This document shows, piece by piece, positions 23,590-34,737 of a stretch of DNA of 64,000 bases (within the stretch, counting starts at the first letter, position 1; each line of letters starts with the position of its first letter). The translations under genes and the position numbers were made by a program. The notes beneath the pieces are model-generated. The model worked only from the letters and a program-made list of their open reading frames with translations, searched no databases and had not been told where the DNA came from. The DNA comes from Allolobophora icterica (Eukaryota > Annelida > Clitellata > Crassiclitellata > Lumbricidae), in NCBI GenBank assembly GCA_963556255.1, contig OY744609.1:17597890-17661889 (forward strand), given 5' to 3'.

Positions 23590-24066
23590 ACGGGATTTTA
23601 CACATACAAATACAAAAACTAAATAAAAATACAAAACACTAAATACATATAAAAAACTAAATGCAAATACAAAAAACTAAATGCAAATACAAAAAACTAA
23701 ATACAAATACAAAGAAATTAAATACAAATACAAAGAAACTAAATACAAATACAGAAAAACTAAATACAAATACAAATACAAAGAAACTAAATACAAATAC
23801 AGAAAAACTAAATACAAATACAAATACAAAGAAACTAAATACAAATACAGAAAAACTAAATACAAATAGGCCTACAAAGAACTAAATACAAATGCCAAAA
23901 AACTAAATACAAATACAAAAAATTAAATACAAATACAGAAAAACTAATTACAAATAAAAAAAAATTAAATACAAAAACAAAGAGGCTAAATACAAATACA
24001 GAAAAACTAAATACAAATACAAAGAAACTAAATACAAATACAAAAAAACTAAATACAAATACAAAA
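23590..24066 (+). repeat. Minisatellite, unit about 20-22 bp
   Basis: About 20 units of the form CTAAATACAAATACAAAGAAA, with length variants carrying an extra ATACAA and GAA/AAA changes. Higher-order alternation of short and long units is visible at 23730-23870. It opens frames on both strands that are not genes. Confidence 0.95.
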
Positions 24067-24529
24067 CGAACAGGCAAACCCCACACACAATCCCGACAAC
24101 ACGGAGCCACCGTGCAACCGTAACATGCATCAGAATCCATCCCATCGCCCCTCACGCAGAAAACTTGCTGCCAGAAAATCCACAGGCACCTGTCGAAACA
24201 CAGTAAAAATAACGACGGTTATTATTATTACACGTTACGACAGACAAATAGTAACATGAAATAAAAGAAAAATACAAGTCTTTTTCTGGGGCGAGCCCTG
24301 TTGGTCGGCATCGCACTGACATACATTAGGAAGCTTCATGTTCCAGTCTTAAGTCGGCAAGGTCTGCGATCGTTGCGCTCACCTACATGGTGAGAAATGC
24401 AGGTGCCTCGCTTCTGTGTATATATAAACTCAAACCCATTGTATCTTAGCACGATTCAGATCTTCCTCTAGGAACAGTCTTCAGTTTAAAAATGTGCTGT
24501 TGCGTTTTACTCTGTTCAGCAAACATAGG

Positions 24530-24686
<157 letters not shown>

Positions 24687-24726
24687 AAAATGTCTTAAAA
24701 TGCACTTAAATATCTAGACGAGTTAG

Positions 24727-24747
24727 ATAATAATAATAATAATAATG

Positions 24748-24791
<44 letters not shown>

Positions 24792-24807
24792 TAATAATAA
24801 TAATAAT
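24727..24807 (+). repeat. (TAA)n microsatellite
   Basis: AATAAT run with a GAT and an AAAT interruption. Confidence 0.95.
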
Positions 24808-24927
24808 ATTCTTTTTTAAACCAACCACAAACAGTTCTAATCTAGGTCTCATATATTTTTATATAGCCTACACAGACATAATTATATGCATTATAATATG
24901 TTCCCATATAACATCATGATAATAGCC

Positions 24928-25306
24928 TATATGTTTTCCTTATCAATTGAGTAATCGGCAGGTGGGATAACGCGATCGTGGGCCCTCCTTCTTATATGAT
25001 AGACGGAGGGCTTAATCGGCGGGAGCAGGTCAGCGGGTCATGCAAAATGTGCCCCTCATCCACCAAGATTGCTGAGAAGAGGGAAGAGTCTGCTCTGAGA
25101 CATAGCTGCTCAGAAGTAGGCGTATCATCCGGAAGGTAATGGTAGCGGATGAGGCGACGCACAATAGCCTCAAACCTGTTTCGTTCGCTCCGACTCGTAA
25201 AGCCCCACCAAGCAGGAAAGATAGTCTTGTGTGCAGCGCCTTTGTGAAGTAGCTGACTTAAAAGGCACTGTATTAAGTGGCTTGATACAATCAAACATAC
25301 ACACAT
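24928..25306 (-). pseudogene. LINE ORF2 C-terminal fragment with a frameshift
   Basis: Minus-strand frames give FPAWWGFTSRSERNRFEAIV, RRLIRYHYLPDD, ADSSLFSAILVDEGHILHDP, then after a frame change LPPIKPSVYHIRRRAHDRVI and PPADYSIDKEN. This is the WWGFxSxxDRxRLxxxxRRxIRxGY ... LRPRxHDRxLP ending common in several LINE clades. The 5' side is truncated. Confidence 0.8.
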
Positions 25307-25389
25307 ACATGCATAAGTACATACATATATACAAGCACTTCTTGACTGACTACGTAATCATGTCCTACCTTCTTGCTGTGTCTCTACAG

Positions 25390-25527
25390 AGATATCAGTC
25401 AGCTGATGCGACAGCCGTCCAAAGCACCCTTAATATCATGAGTAGCTACATGAGGCGTATGCCTTTTCAGGCGAAAAAGGGGCTTTCGATTCTGCATTCT
25501 GATTTAGAGTCTGAATTTCTTGAAGTA
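25390..25527 (+). CDS. Possible isolated coding exon
   Basis: A CTCTACAG acceptor and a TAG|GTATCA donor bound an open frame reading RYQSADATAVQSTLNIMSSY, MRRMPFQAKKGLSILHSD, LESEFLEV. Its composition looks protein-like. I do not recognise the family and find no adjoining exon; it could be part of an unidentified transposon or gene. Confidence 0.28.
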
Positions 25528-25559
25528 GGTATCACAAGGTCTGACTGTCTCATTTAGCG

Positions 25560-26910
25560 CCTCTAAATAATGATACAAGTGGACTAAAAGTGAATAACGA
25601 ACAGACCTAAAACCGTGCGACTGAGGTGCGATTGAGAACGTTTCACAACCTTTCTGTGTCGGAACAGTAGGCGTGTTTGATGGAAGACTGTTGAAGAATA
25701 GCCTTCCAAATCCACAGAGATAGTGTCTGCGTTGAAATCTAGACCTACAAGAAAAGACCAAATGACTCTGAGGGATCCAGAGATTCAAGGTTGTAGAGTT
25801 TATGGTTACACTTCCATTCATTCTTTCATTAAGTAAATTTCTATAGCGCCATTCAAATATTAAAACTAGCTGACCCCGACCTTAATTGGTCGTTCTGCAT
25901 CTTGACATGACATATCTCGCGAATGACTTTCGAGTGGCGCTTTAGAAGTTTGGAGTTTACTGTCTAGACTCGATATCCTCACCTCTACATGTTCTATCTC
26001 ACCTTGCCTTACCCGATTTTTACATAACTTTACATGTAAGCCTGTCAGACTTCTAAACAATACTACCATAAGCATAGGCTTAATTCATGATCTAACTATG
26101 TAGCGAAAACTTAGTAACCTAAAGATTGAAGCTATGATTAACTTTTTCCAGTTTAAATTCATGGTAAAATTGTTCGAGTTGCCTTCGAGGACCCTCTTCT
26201 CCTTCTCCTTATATCATTTGGTTCCAGCAGAACAAACGCTCACCTATCAGAAATTTTCAATCCAAAATTTTCAAGAACTCTGATGAACAATCAAAACTGA
26301 CTGTGAACGAACTTTTCGTCGCATATAGTTTCGCTAACAGTCTCGATAGTCATCGGAGTAAAAACGTTCGAAATTAAGTCATCCGTCGTCGAATAAATTC
26401 GAAACAAATCGTATAGCCTTAATTATAATTATAATTAAAAATTGCATCAAATTCCTGCACGACTCGCTCGACTCTTTGGCAGCTTACACTGAGACAATGC
26501 GCAATTTAACTATTTCAAGATGACGTCACAGTAAGTTTATATTGCGTCATATTGACGTCATATAAATACGTCACAATGAGCTCGAATATTGAGCGACTTG
26601 TCATGTAATATTGAGTACATAGACATCTTATATACTTAATCACACGTTTTGGCGGCCATGCAAGGCGCCGCATTAGAGGGAAGGGGGTTATACGGGTATC
26701 GAACCGCGATCTAATGCTCTCCTGGCCATTAAGATTTTATCCAAAGCGCCCATCGACTGTCATAATGCCTTTGGCAATTTTGATAACGGCGTTATAGAAG
26801 TCAGTAGATAAGATTAATTAGTTCATTTTGAGGTGTCAAAATCTTGAAGACCAGATCAGTCAGCAGCACTGCTCGAGAATGGCTAGCTTAAACTGTATTT
26901 TAATGTATTG
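25560..26910. other. Unassigned stretch with LINE/SINE tail fragments
   Basis: A TCTATAGCGCCATTCAAA ... GAGTGGCGCTTTAGAAG segment at 25838-25950 resembles the retroelement tails seen elsewhere. The rest has no recognisable coding or structural feature. Confidence 0.4.
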
Positions 26911-26964
26911 TTTACGGGCGTTTACACAGCGCCTCTCGCGGTATAGACCATTCAGAGGCGCTCA

Positions 26965-27033
<69 letters not shown>

Positions 27034-27085
27034 GTTATTGTTATTGTTATTGTTATTGTTATTGTTATTGTTATTGTTATTGTTA

Positions 27086-27153
<68 letters not shown>

Positions 27154-27196
27154 GTTATTGTTATTGTTATTGTTATTGTTATTATTATTATTATTT
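26911..27196 (-). repeat. Retroelement tail with compound (ATT)n/(ATTGTT)n array
   Basis: The tail stem (on minus: GAGCGCCTCTGAATGG...GCGAGAGGCGCT) at 26915-26962 adjoins a 230-bp array in which ATT blocks alternate twice with ATTGTT blocks. The block repetition suggests slippage plus a unit-scale duplication. Confidence 0.85.
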
Positions 27197-27437
27197 TTTT
27201 TTAAAGGGACTTCAATATTAATTAATGTAACATATAAAAAGTCCGGAATGGCCCTATTCTAACTCCTGGCTGGGGAAAGTGCCTCTGAACGCTATCGCAT
27301 TAAAACGTTGTATTGTTAGAGAGAGGCGTTGGAAAAGAAACGTAGTTTCCCGTGGGTTTCCGGTGACGGAACAGAGCTTTTGTCCCAGGTCCGAAAGGAA
27401 AGCTAAGCCTTCGTTGTTGATCGGACCAAGGGTTTCA

Positions 27438-27571
<134 letters not shown>

Positions 27572-27815
27572 CCTAAATATAGATTATACAAAGTGTGGAG
27601 TCATATAAGCCTACATAAAAGCGTCAGGTTGCATTTGATTAATATTTTAACACCCGGAAGGTTAATCTCTTATCATTCATTCATTCATTCGTCATCATCG
27701 TAATCATGTTCATCAATAATAGGCCTAGTAATAATAATAAAAATAATAATAATAATAATTTAATGGCACGAAGTCGGAGACGAGAACCAATAAACTGTTT
27801 TTAATCTTCTTTTAC

Positions 27816-27918
27816 AGCCCGAGGGATCTTTACTACCTCGGGACAATTTTTTATAATAATAATAATAATAAAATAAAATAAAAAAAATAAAAATAATAAT
27901 AATAATAATAATAATAAA
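27816..27918 (+). repeat. CCCGAGG hairpin and (ATA)n tail
   Basis: A CCCGAGG...CCTCGGG hairpin is followed by AATTTTTTATAATAAT repeats. The same layout, CCCTGAGG...CCTCAGGG then AATAAT, is at 29608-29720, suggesting one repeat family. Confidence 0.6.
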
Positions 27919-28169
27919 GCGGTGGCTTTTAGCTGCTCAATGGTATCAGCCCAGCAGGACTTGGACGAGGGTTAACCGTTCCGGAAAAAACAACTAATTT
28001 AATCTCTAAGACCCTGAGGTAGAGCCCTGCGCCGTCGTCATAGTGTCGGGGCGGCGCGCCGGTCATTTTTGGTCGGCGGCGGCGGCGCGCCGACGAACAA
28101 AAATCGGCGGCGGCGGCGCCCGCAAAATGTCGGCGTCGGCGTCGGCGCGGCGTGCCCTAGTCAGAAACA

Positions 28170-28341
28170 TGAGTCACCATGGGCATCCGCAAGAATTTTT
28201 CAGGAGGGGGGCAACATTTTTCTAAGGGGCAAAATTATTCCAGGGGGCAAAATGACGCTTTTGCATGGAAAATCTATTCACAAATCCAGGGGCAAATCCC
28301 CCTTCCCCTCCTCCGGACGCCAATGTGAGTCACCATGAGAG
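28170..28341 (+). mobile_element. MITE with ATGGGCRTCCGC ends, nested in the hAT element
   Basis: Starts GGGCATCCGCAAGAATTTTT and ends CCTCCGGACGCC. GAGTCACCAT flanks both sides (28161-28170 and 28326-28337 region). Sister copies are at 46770-47025, 63480-63730 and 63889-64000. The interior has GGGGGCAAAAT repeats and no ORF. Confidence 0.7.
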
Positions 28342-28689
28342 TTGAACAGCCGTTGGTCCTGTGACCAGTCAAATTGCCAAGGTCTCTAAAGCCACTCCAT
28401 CACACTGAAGCTCAACTACATATAAAGGGACTGAAAGAGAAGACATTTGCTTTACAAATATGAACATCCTTAATTACACTGCACATCTGTATAGGTATTG
28501 GCAAATTGTAATCAGATGAAGCAACATGCATTTGCATATTGCATGAATACACTTGCATGTGAACTGATACAGTGTAGGCCTACACACCAAGTCACATGGC
28601 AGATGCTGGATAACAGCATCCTACCAGTAAGAGAGGCTGCTGAAGCCATGGAGTGAAATGTAAATATATACGTTTTCCTATGGTTATAC

Positions 28690-28805
28690 ACTGGCCGAGT
28701 GACCTCACTCCTGTTAATTTTTCAATGAATTTACCAGGTGGTCTGCTGCCCGTTTGAATTGGTGCCTCGCCATTTAAAGTTTCAACATATAGACCATTGT
28801 TTGTA
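28690..28805 (-). mobile_element. SINE family 1 fragment, nested in the hAT element
   Basis: Matches, on the minus strand, the SINE body at 19120-19220 (AAATGGCG, CAAACGGGCAGC, TTCATTGAAAAAT). Both ends are truncated. Confidence 0.65.
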
Positions 28806-29636
28806 CCAGACTAAACTGAAAAGACCATTCTTGATACTATACGTACTAAGTGAAAACCTGTATCAACTGATGCTGTTTACCTGAATAGAATCCAGCCAAA
28901 AGTATTAATCAATTATTCCTTCCCTTCTGCGGGATCATTACTTAAATGGCATATCTTGATATTAATAGAACTCATAAACTCCTCTAATCTTACAACATTA
29001 AGCCAACAATTTACACCATTGTAATAAGACAACATACATCAAAGACAGCAATCAATAAGTTATAGAAGCTATTCAACATGGAGGTAACGAATGAGGGAAT
29101 ACTGTAGTACTGTAGTACACATACAAAGACATGCCTTGCATATTGCTTTTGTTGTCAAGGTATTAAGGAAATAGCAACAGGAACAGGTGTATCAAAACAA
29201 TGGTTACTTGTAACAAGATATCGCTTTAAATGACTGGGTGTATCATGGCACAAAGATAAGATCATCAAAGTATAAGGAAAACGTATTTAGTCAGGAAGAC
29301 AATCCATTCTTGGTATCAAGATAAAGACCACAAACATTGTAATCAGCTATGTTAACTCTTTATCTTCTTCATTAACACACGAGTTCCTACAAATCAAAGT
29401 GCCATTTCTGAGAATAGTTTGCTTATCTTTGCAATATCATGCAAAACATGAAAAATGCAACAATAACAATTAAGCATATCAAACTGGCATCGGCGGCGCG
29501 CCGACAGATTGTCGGCGGCGGCGACGCGCCGACAAACAAAAATCGGCGGCGGCGGCGTCCACGAAATGTCGGCGGCGGCGGCGCGGCGCGGCCGACGCAG
29601 GGCTCTACCCTGAGGGAACGAAGTACCTCAGGGCAA

Positions 29637-29655
29637 AATAATAATAATGATGATG

Positions 29656-29720
<65 letters not shown>
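29637..29720 (+). repeat. (AAT)n microsatellite
   Basis: AAT/GAT run directly after the CCCTGAGG hairpin that served as the hAT target. Confidence 0.95.
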
Positions 29721-30002
29721 TTTGTAGTCGAAATTTCTCAGAGCCAAACCACACAAAAGTTGTGTCGGGGAATGATTTATATTCGCTGTAGATAACAGCC
29801 TACGCCTATCAGTACTGATCATATCTGCACACCTGGCTGGATCTTGTGGACTTGATTTGATACACACACAGCAATGGCGAATGAGCAGGTCTCCATTTAA
29901 TAAAATTTGTGTGTTGCTGAGAAATTCATGAAATTTGCATTTATATTCACATACATTTACAGAGCCAGGTATACCAAATCGCCCACAGCATGATGAGACA
30001 GA

Positions 30003-30077
30003 ACTCACGTGAGCAGGGTCGAGGCCATATACGGTCGCTATAGAAAATTGCGTATATTTACAGTACATTACATTTAC
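30003..30077 (+). mobile_element. SINE family 1, 3' fragment
   Basis: GAGCAGGGTCGAGGCCATAT and the following ACGGTCGCTATAGAAAATTG match the 3' end of the SINE at 18955-19268. Confidence 0.65.
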
Positions 30078-30232
30078 ACGTGGACTCATTGTTCAATGTA
30101 TATTGCTCACTGTTCAGCGCGCGAGTTCGCGACAGTAATGGTGCGCCCACTAGCGAGTTTTCTGTCGTTACAACGCTATGTCAAAGGCTGAGCAGTTTCT
30201 CCTTGCTATGGTTACGTTAGAACGATTAGGCT

Positions 30233-30233
<1 letters not shown>

Positions 30234-30290
<57 letters not shown>

Positions 30291-30297
30291 CGACGAC

Positions 30298-30347
<50 letters not shown>

Positions 30348-30565
30348 CGATGATGACGATGATATGCTGATGTTGATGATGATATGATATGGTGGGTGGG
30401 TGGATAGATGGATGGATAGATGGGTGGTTGAATAGATCGACGGTTGGATGGATGTATGGATTGATAAATGGATAGAAGGTTGGGTGGATGGATTGATGGT
30501 TAGATGGATGGATGGATGAATGGATGGATGGATTAATGGGTGGGTGGATGGATGGATGAATAAAT
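30234..30565 (+). repeat. (GAT)n followed by (GGAT)n
   Basis: GAT units with GAC interruptions (30234-30375), then diverged GGAT/GGGT units (30390-30565). Confidence 0.96.
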
Positions 30566-30817
30566 GGGCGATGCATATTTGTTGATGTTTTATCATAACT
30601 GGCTCTATCGGTTTCCTACCGTTATGTTGGTTTCCCCTTAATCCTGTGCAGAGATTTAAGCGAAGTTGAGGGCTTTAGTCGACTGAAGAGCATAACGAAG
30701 ACAAAGCAAAACTATCGGACTAAACAAAAGAAAATCATTAAATGTGACATGTGACCGAAAAAGAATAGAGATCATTTATGCCCGCAATCGCCGTTGAATG
30801 GCTGGTGTCAGAATGAC

Positions 30818-30938
30818 GACGACGACTATGGTCATGATGACGATGATGATTATGACGACGATGATGATGATGATGACGAAGAGGATGAGGAGGAGGAGGA
30901 GGAGGAGGAGGAGGAGGAGGAGGAGGAGGAGGAGGAGG
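30818..30938 (+). repeat. (GAC/GAT)n then (GAG)n
   Basis: Mixed GAC and GAT units pass into a GGA run of about 18 units. Confidence 0.95.
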
Positions 30939-30991
30939 ATTAAGAAGAGGAGTATATCCCGCATATTTTTTCTGTTTCTCTTGAAGCGCAA

Positions 30992-32150
30992 TTTATCAGT
31001 TTCCAGCGCCACAGATTCACACTGATGTGTGAGGCACTGTGAGCGTTGCAAATGTATTTATAATATACTGGGACTTCCGTACATTGAATGGGGAAGTAAT
31101 TTCATGAAAGGAGCATTTTTAAATTTTTGGTTTATAAGTAATATAAGCGCAAATGTTAATATAGGGGGCCGTCACGTTTTTCATATAGCGACCGTATGGC
31201 ATCGACCCGGCTCATTTTCAATGAATTAATCGGGTGAGATCCCTTACCACCGTGCCCGTTTGAATGGGCGCCACGCCACTTAAGGTTCCCGTGTAGGGAC
31301 CGTGCTTGAGCGAGATTTTAATCTCTTTAAAAGTCACCATCGGGAGGCGAACCGCGATCGGAACGTTCTCTCACACTAAGGCGCATGAGACGCAGCCTAT
31401 TATAGTGTACCACTATCAGTGGTTTAACCACAGTTCTGGGTCCCACCACCGATACACCGAAAGGTGTACGGACCATTTGTTAGCTCAAATTTCCGCTTGA
31501 TGAGATTTGCACATGAACCTAGTTAAAATTGTACGCAAAACACATAGGTTGCGCTGTTTCAGGGCTCCGTAGTTTTCCTTCCACGCAGCGTCTACGGGCG
31601 TTTTGCGCCACCGTAGCTTGCACAGTTTACCTGCGTACCTGTGCTGCGGAGACAGCGAAGCATCAATTACGGGTGCACCTATTGCACGCAAGTGGATTCT
31701 TCTAATTTAGTTCTGCTCTTCAATGTGTACTGTCATTGAACAAATCATCTTGTAGTATGAATAATAATAATAATATTATTAATAATAATTACTATGATTA
31801 TTACTATAAAAATTTCACGCGACATGTATGGATCGAATGCGCTTCTGTTAAAGGCAACATTAGTATCGTACATTGATAATGCATCTGACCTAATTCTCCC
31901 AACAACGATCGATTGACTTACTTCCGAATCAAACACGTGCGAACCCACGTACAGGAACAAATGCAGAAGGACTCGTGTCTGTCCGCCTAGTAAACCGATA
32001 CCGGTCTAGTGTCTGGATCGCAAAGGTAAGTGTGTCTTTACACGACTTATGATTTGCTTTTTTAGACGAATAAATGGTAGCGGCAATTGCAAATTTATAT
32101 AGCGCCACTTCAAGAGGCGCTCGAATAAATTGCTATTGTGTGAACAATGT
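30992..32150. repeat. Interspersed unit, copy 1 (about 0.9 kb plus a SINE insertion)
   Basis: Aligns with 37527-38430 in the same orientation over almost its whole length. Shared blocks include GATGTGTGAGGCA at the left, ATTACGGGTGCACCTA in the middle and GTCTGGATCG-AAAG|GTAAG near the right. It ends in a LINE/SINE-type AGCGCC...GGCGCT tail. The SINE at 31164-31400 is absent from the other copy. No coding frame is shared. Confidence 0.8.
31164..31400 (-). mobile_element. SINE family 1 inserted in the interspersed unit
   Basis: The minus-strand order is a tRNA-like head near 31400 (CGCGGTTCGCCTCCC as B box), the GGACCTTAAATGGCG-like body, then the tail near 31165. The empty site in the copy at 37680-37700 confirms insertion. 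Confidence 0.8.
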
Positions 32151-32169
32151 CAGTAGGCCTAGCTGAGCA

Positions 32170-32470
32170 ACGGTTAATATAATCGATAGTGTAGTGGTTA
32201 ACGCGTTGGACTGTCAATCGAGAGGTCGGGGGTTCAAATCCCCGCCAGGCAGAAATTTGGTGCGAGATTTCTGTTCCATCTGCACCCCCTACCCAACTGA
32301 GCTATGATGAGTACACTGACCGTAAACTGCCGGGTGGGAAGATGAGAAGGCGAGGGAGAGGACTGGCCACCCGCCCTCACATGCCGAGGCCAAGAAAATG
32401 AAGTCGCTAACACGTCATACCCATGGCTGCCTCAGGGCTAGCTTAAGGGACTGATCTTCTTCTTATTGCT
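32170..32470 (+). mobile_element. tRNA-Asp-like SINE (family 3), copy 1
   Basis: The head reads GATAGTGTAGTGGTTAACGC, an anticodon-like CTGTCAA, then the B box GGTTCAAATCC. The body includes ATGATGAGTACACTGACCG, CATACCCATGGCTGCCTC and AGGGACTGATCTTCTTCTT. It matches the inverted copy at 56068-56383. The 5' bases do not pair with the acceptor-position bases, so it is a SINE rather than a tRNA gene. Confidence 0.8.
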
Positions 32471-33105
32471 ACCACTGGCGGCGATCTTGTTTGACAGGTG
32501 GGGGGCATTTCTGAACTGATCTGGTCAAAAAGAGTTTTGAACTGATCTGGTCAAAAAAGGTACAAATTTTTTTCGCGAATTTGATGACCTTTTAGGCGTT
32601 TCTTCAAAGTTTGGGGGTCCGATGTATGGCGTGTCCCCCACTCTTAAAGGTGGGGGATCTTGTTCCCCTCGACCCCCCGGGATCGCAGCCCATGATTGCT
32701 ACTATTTCTTACACACCCGTTCGGAGTTTTGATAGCTTTCATCTTGTTCAATCTTGATAATGTAATCACGAATTCATCCTCCTTGACTTAGATAGACTAC
32801 TAATACTTTTTCAGGGTAATTCTCTTATGGATATAGTCCATCCATTATTGAGGTTTTTATTGGGGTTAATATTCTGAGAACAAATGGTTTCATATTATGC
32901 TTTCCTTGCGGACTTTCTCTGCCGGCATGCCCACTTACAGTAGGTATGCTGATATAGGAACGATATTTCCACATGGGCCCCGTGCAGAACCCATATACGG
33001 ATCCTCATCTAATGTTCGGTGGCATGCTGGCTGGGGAGTGGCTTGTAATGTAATGTTGTGTAACGCAATGTCATGTAATATATCGTAATGTAGCATAATT
33101 ATATA
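32471..33105. other. Unassigned stretch
   Basis: Contains a G-rich GATCTGGTCAAAAA duplication near 32516-32560 and otherwise no recognisable coding or repeat structure. Confidence 0.4.
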
Positions 33106-33113
33106 TATGTAGC

Positions 33114-33693
33114 CAGTGTTGGGTATGAGTTAACTCATATGAGTTTAAACTCACGAGTTAACTCACTTGCTGTGATTTATGAGTTTGAGTTAACTCACCT
33201 TAAAGAGTGTGAGTTATGAGTTTGAGTTAACTCATATTTTCTGTGAGTTTGAGTTGTAACTGTCAATTATTTTAAACTCAACTCACTCTTCGGCACTTGG
33301 CACATATGTTGTTGAAACAAGCCTTTTTATATCGTCGGCTTTCCATACTGGTGAGTGGTGACGGCAGGGAGGGTCGTAAACACTGCTAGCGGACAGTATT
33401 TAAGCACTGCATATTTTGTATATTGTGAACAGTTAAGAACAACATGGCTGAAGTACCGTGTATTCTTGATGGAAAATATTTTTCTGTTACAAGTAGGCGT
33501 GATGGAAAAATTGTTGATCGATTAGAACGTGCGAGTATGAAACCTGTGAGTTTATGAGTTAACTCATTTAACAACTGAGTTTGAGTTAACTCATTTCACT
33601 TAGGATGAGTTGAGTTTGAGTTTAAACTCATTTTGAGGTGCATGAGTTGAGTTTTGATTTAACTAATTTCTTGTGTGAGTTTACCCAATACTG
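33114..33693 (+). mobile_element. 580-bp hAT element with GAGTTAACTC arrays
   Basis: The TIRs CAGTGTTGGGTA and TACCCAATACTG are flanked by the exact 8-bp TSD TATGTAGC (33106-33113 and 33694-33701). Both subterminal regions are arrays of palindromic GAGTTAACTC and GAGTTTAAACTC words. It retains the first coding exon of its transposase (33444-33557). The target is AT-microsatellite sequence. Confidence 0.93.
33444..33557 (+). pseudogene. hAT transposase N-terminal exon remnant
   Basis: The frame opens MAEVPCILDGKYFSVTSRRD and continues GKIVDRLERASMK, then runs into the right-hand array and stops. Short N-terminal MAxV...GKYF segments preceding a zinc finger are typical of some hAT transposases (inference). 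AAACCT|GTGAGT at the end may be the original exon-1 donor. The catalytic core and dimerisation domain are missing. Confidence 0.6.
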
Positions 33694-33702
33694 TATGTAG
33701 CA

Positions 33703-33724
33703 TATATATATATGTATATATGTA

Positions 33725-33786
<62 letters not shown>
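33703..33786 (+). repeat. (AT)n microsatellite
   Basis: AT run abutting the hAT element. Confidence 0.97.
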
Positions 33787-33788
<2 letters not shown>

Positions 33789-33879
33789 AATTCGCATTAC
33801 GCACCAGTATTCAAAACCAGTCATCAAAACCAGTCACTAGTAGGATGCAATGCATGTATGTTATAGCAAGTAATCGTAA

Positions 33880-34335
33880 TCGTAATCGTAATCTCCAAAC
33901 TTCTAAAGCGCCACTCGAAGGCCAAGCGCAGGACACCAGCCGATTCACGAGCGCTAAAAATAACAACGTGTGTACGTATCTAAACATCTGACACGCAACT
34001 GTAAAGAGCCTCTTGTATGCAGCGCAAAATGTGGGCGGATATTTTACGACCTATATGTTTTTTAAACCTAACAAACTCTCATAAAAATGTCAAAGTGAAA
34101 AAAAACAAATTGTCTGCAAAAATCGATGCGCATAGCCGAAGCGCGATTAACAGAGCGCAGCCGGGAAGTCAATTTGGAAATGGCCTTCAACTGAGTTTGA
34201 GAGCCATGCCATTGGGTTATAAACCCCTTCCAAAATTGAACTGGTTCGGAATCATATTCGTAAACTCTGTATTTCTAATGCGCTACTCTAAAGCTAAGCG
34301 CAGGGCAACAGTTTATTCACGAGCCATGCGTCGTA
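33880..34335 (-). repeat. Two LINE-tail fragments
   Basis: TTCTAAAGCGCCACTCGAAG...TTCACGAGCGC near 33900 and TTCTAATGCGCTACTC...TTATTCACGAGC near 34275 are two diverged copies of a tail also seen at 54505-54570 and 63030-63095. The open frame across them is not a gene. Confidence 0.6.
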
Positions 34336-34337
34336 TC

Positions 34338-34737
34338 CAGTGCCGTATTTAGATTTGGTGAGGCTTTAAGCTATAGAAAGCTTAGAAGTCCTTTAATAAC
34401 ACCCGAGTATCTCACAAAACTTGAAAACATAATTATTTTGACTTTCAATTATTTAAAATAAAAAAATTGAAATTATTTTCTAATGAATGCGTTTACTCAG
34501 GCGAGATGGAATTTGCTACACAAGCCGCTTAAAAAGGTCTATGGATTCAAATGGAACAATGGGGATTATGGGGTTAACTGTATTGTATTGTAGTCTTGGA
34601 TCATTTCTATAATAAAGTATATAGCATACACATAAAATTTAAAGTAACCCCCTCAAAATTCTTAATTTTTTTAGGCGCCTGCGGATTGTTGGCCCTAAGC
34701 TATAGCAGTGCCGGATATAGGCTTATATCCGGCACTG
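34338..34737. mobile_element. hAT-like element of the CAGTGCCGGATTTAG family
   Basis: Left end CAGTGCCGTATTTAG, right end TATATCCGGCACTG. The interior shares GCTACACAAGCCGCTTAAAA and GCGGATTGTTGGCCCTAAGC with other copies. The right end forms a perfect hairpin (34704-34739). No TSD found. Confidence 0.6.

Larger units (their letters stand above)
28020..29607. mobile_element. GC-rich-ended hAT element, 1588 bp, non-autonomous
   Basis: The ends TAGAGCCCTGCG...CGCAGGGCTCTA are inverted and fit the hAT YARNG rule. The exact 8-bp TSD CCCTGAGG lies at 28012-28019 and 29608-29615. Both subterminal regions carry GGCGGCGGCG/CGCGCCGAC modules (28040-28150 and 29488-29598) in direct orientation. The interior is ordinary AT-rich sequence with a nested MITE (28170-28328) and a SINE fragment (28690-28805), and no transposase. 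Confidence 0.88.

Noticed and set aside
23590..24066. Regular short repeats resembling a CRISPR array
   Set aside because: There are no unique spacers; unit and spacer are both A-rich minisatellite, and the window is eukaryotic.
28043..28338. Arg/Ala/Gly-rich frames over the GC-rich module
   Set aside because: The frame follows the GGCGGC array of a hAT end and runs into a nested MITE.
32175..32260. tRNA-Asp gene
   Set aside because: The T arm and B box are good, but the 5' bases do not pair with the acceptor position and the sequence continues into a SINE body repeated at 56 kb.
34017..34352. 111-codon plus-strand frame
   Set aside because: It spans two LINE-tail fragments and shows no domain.
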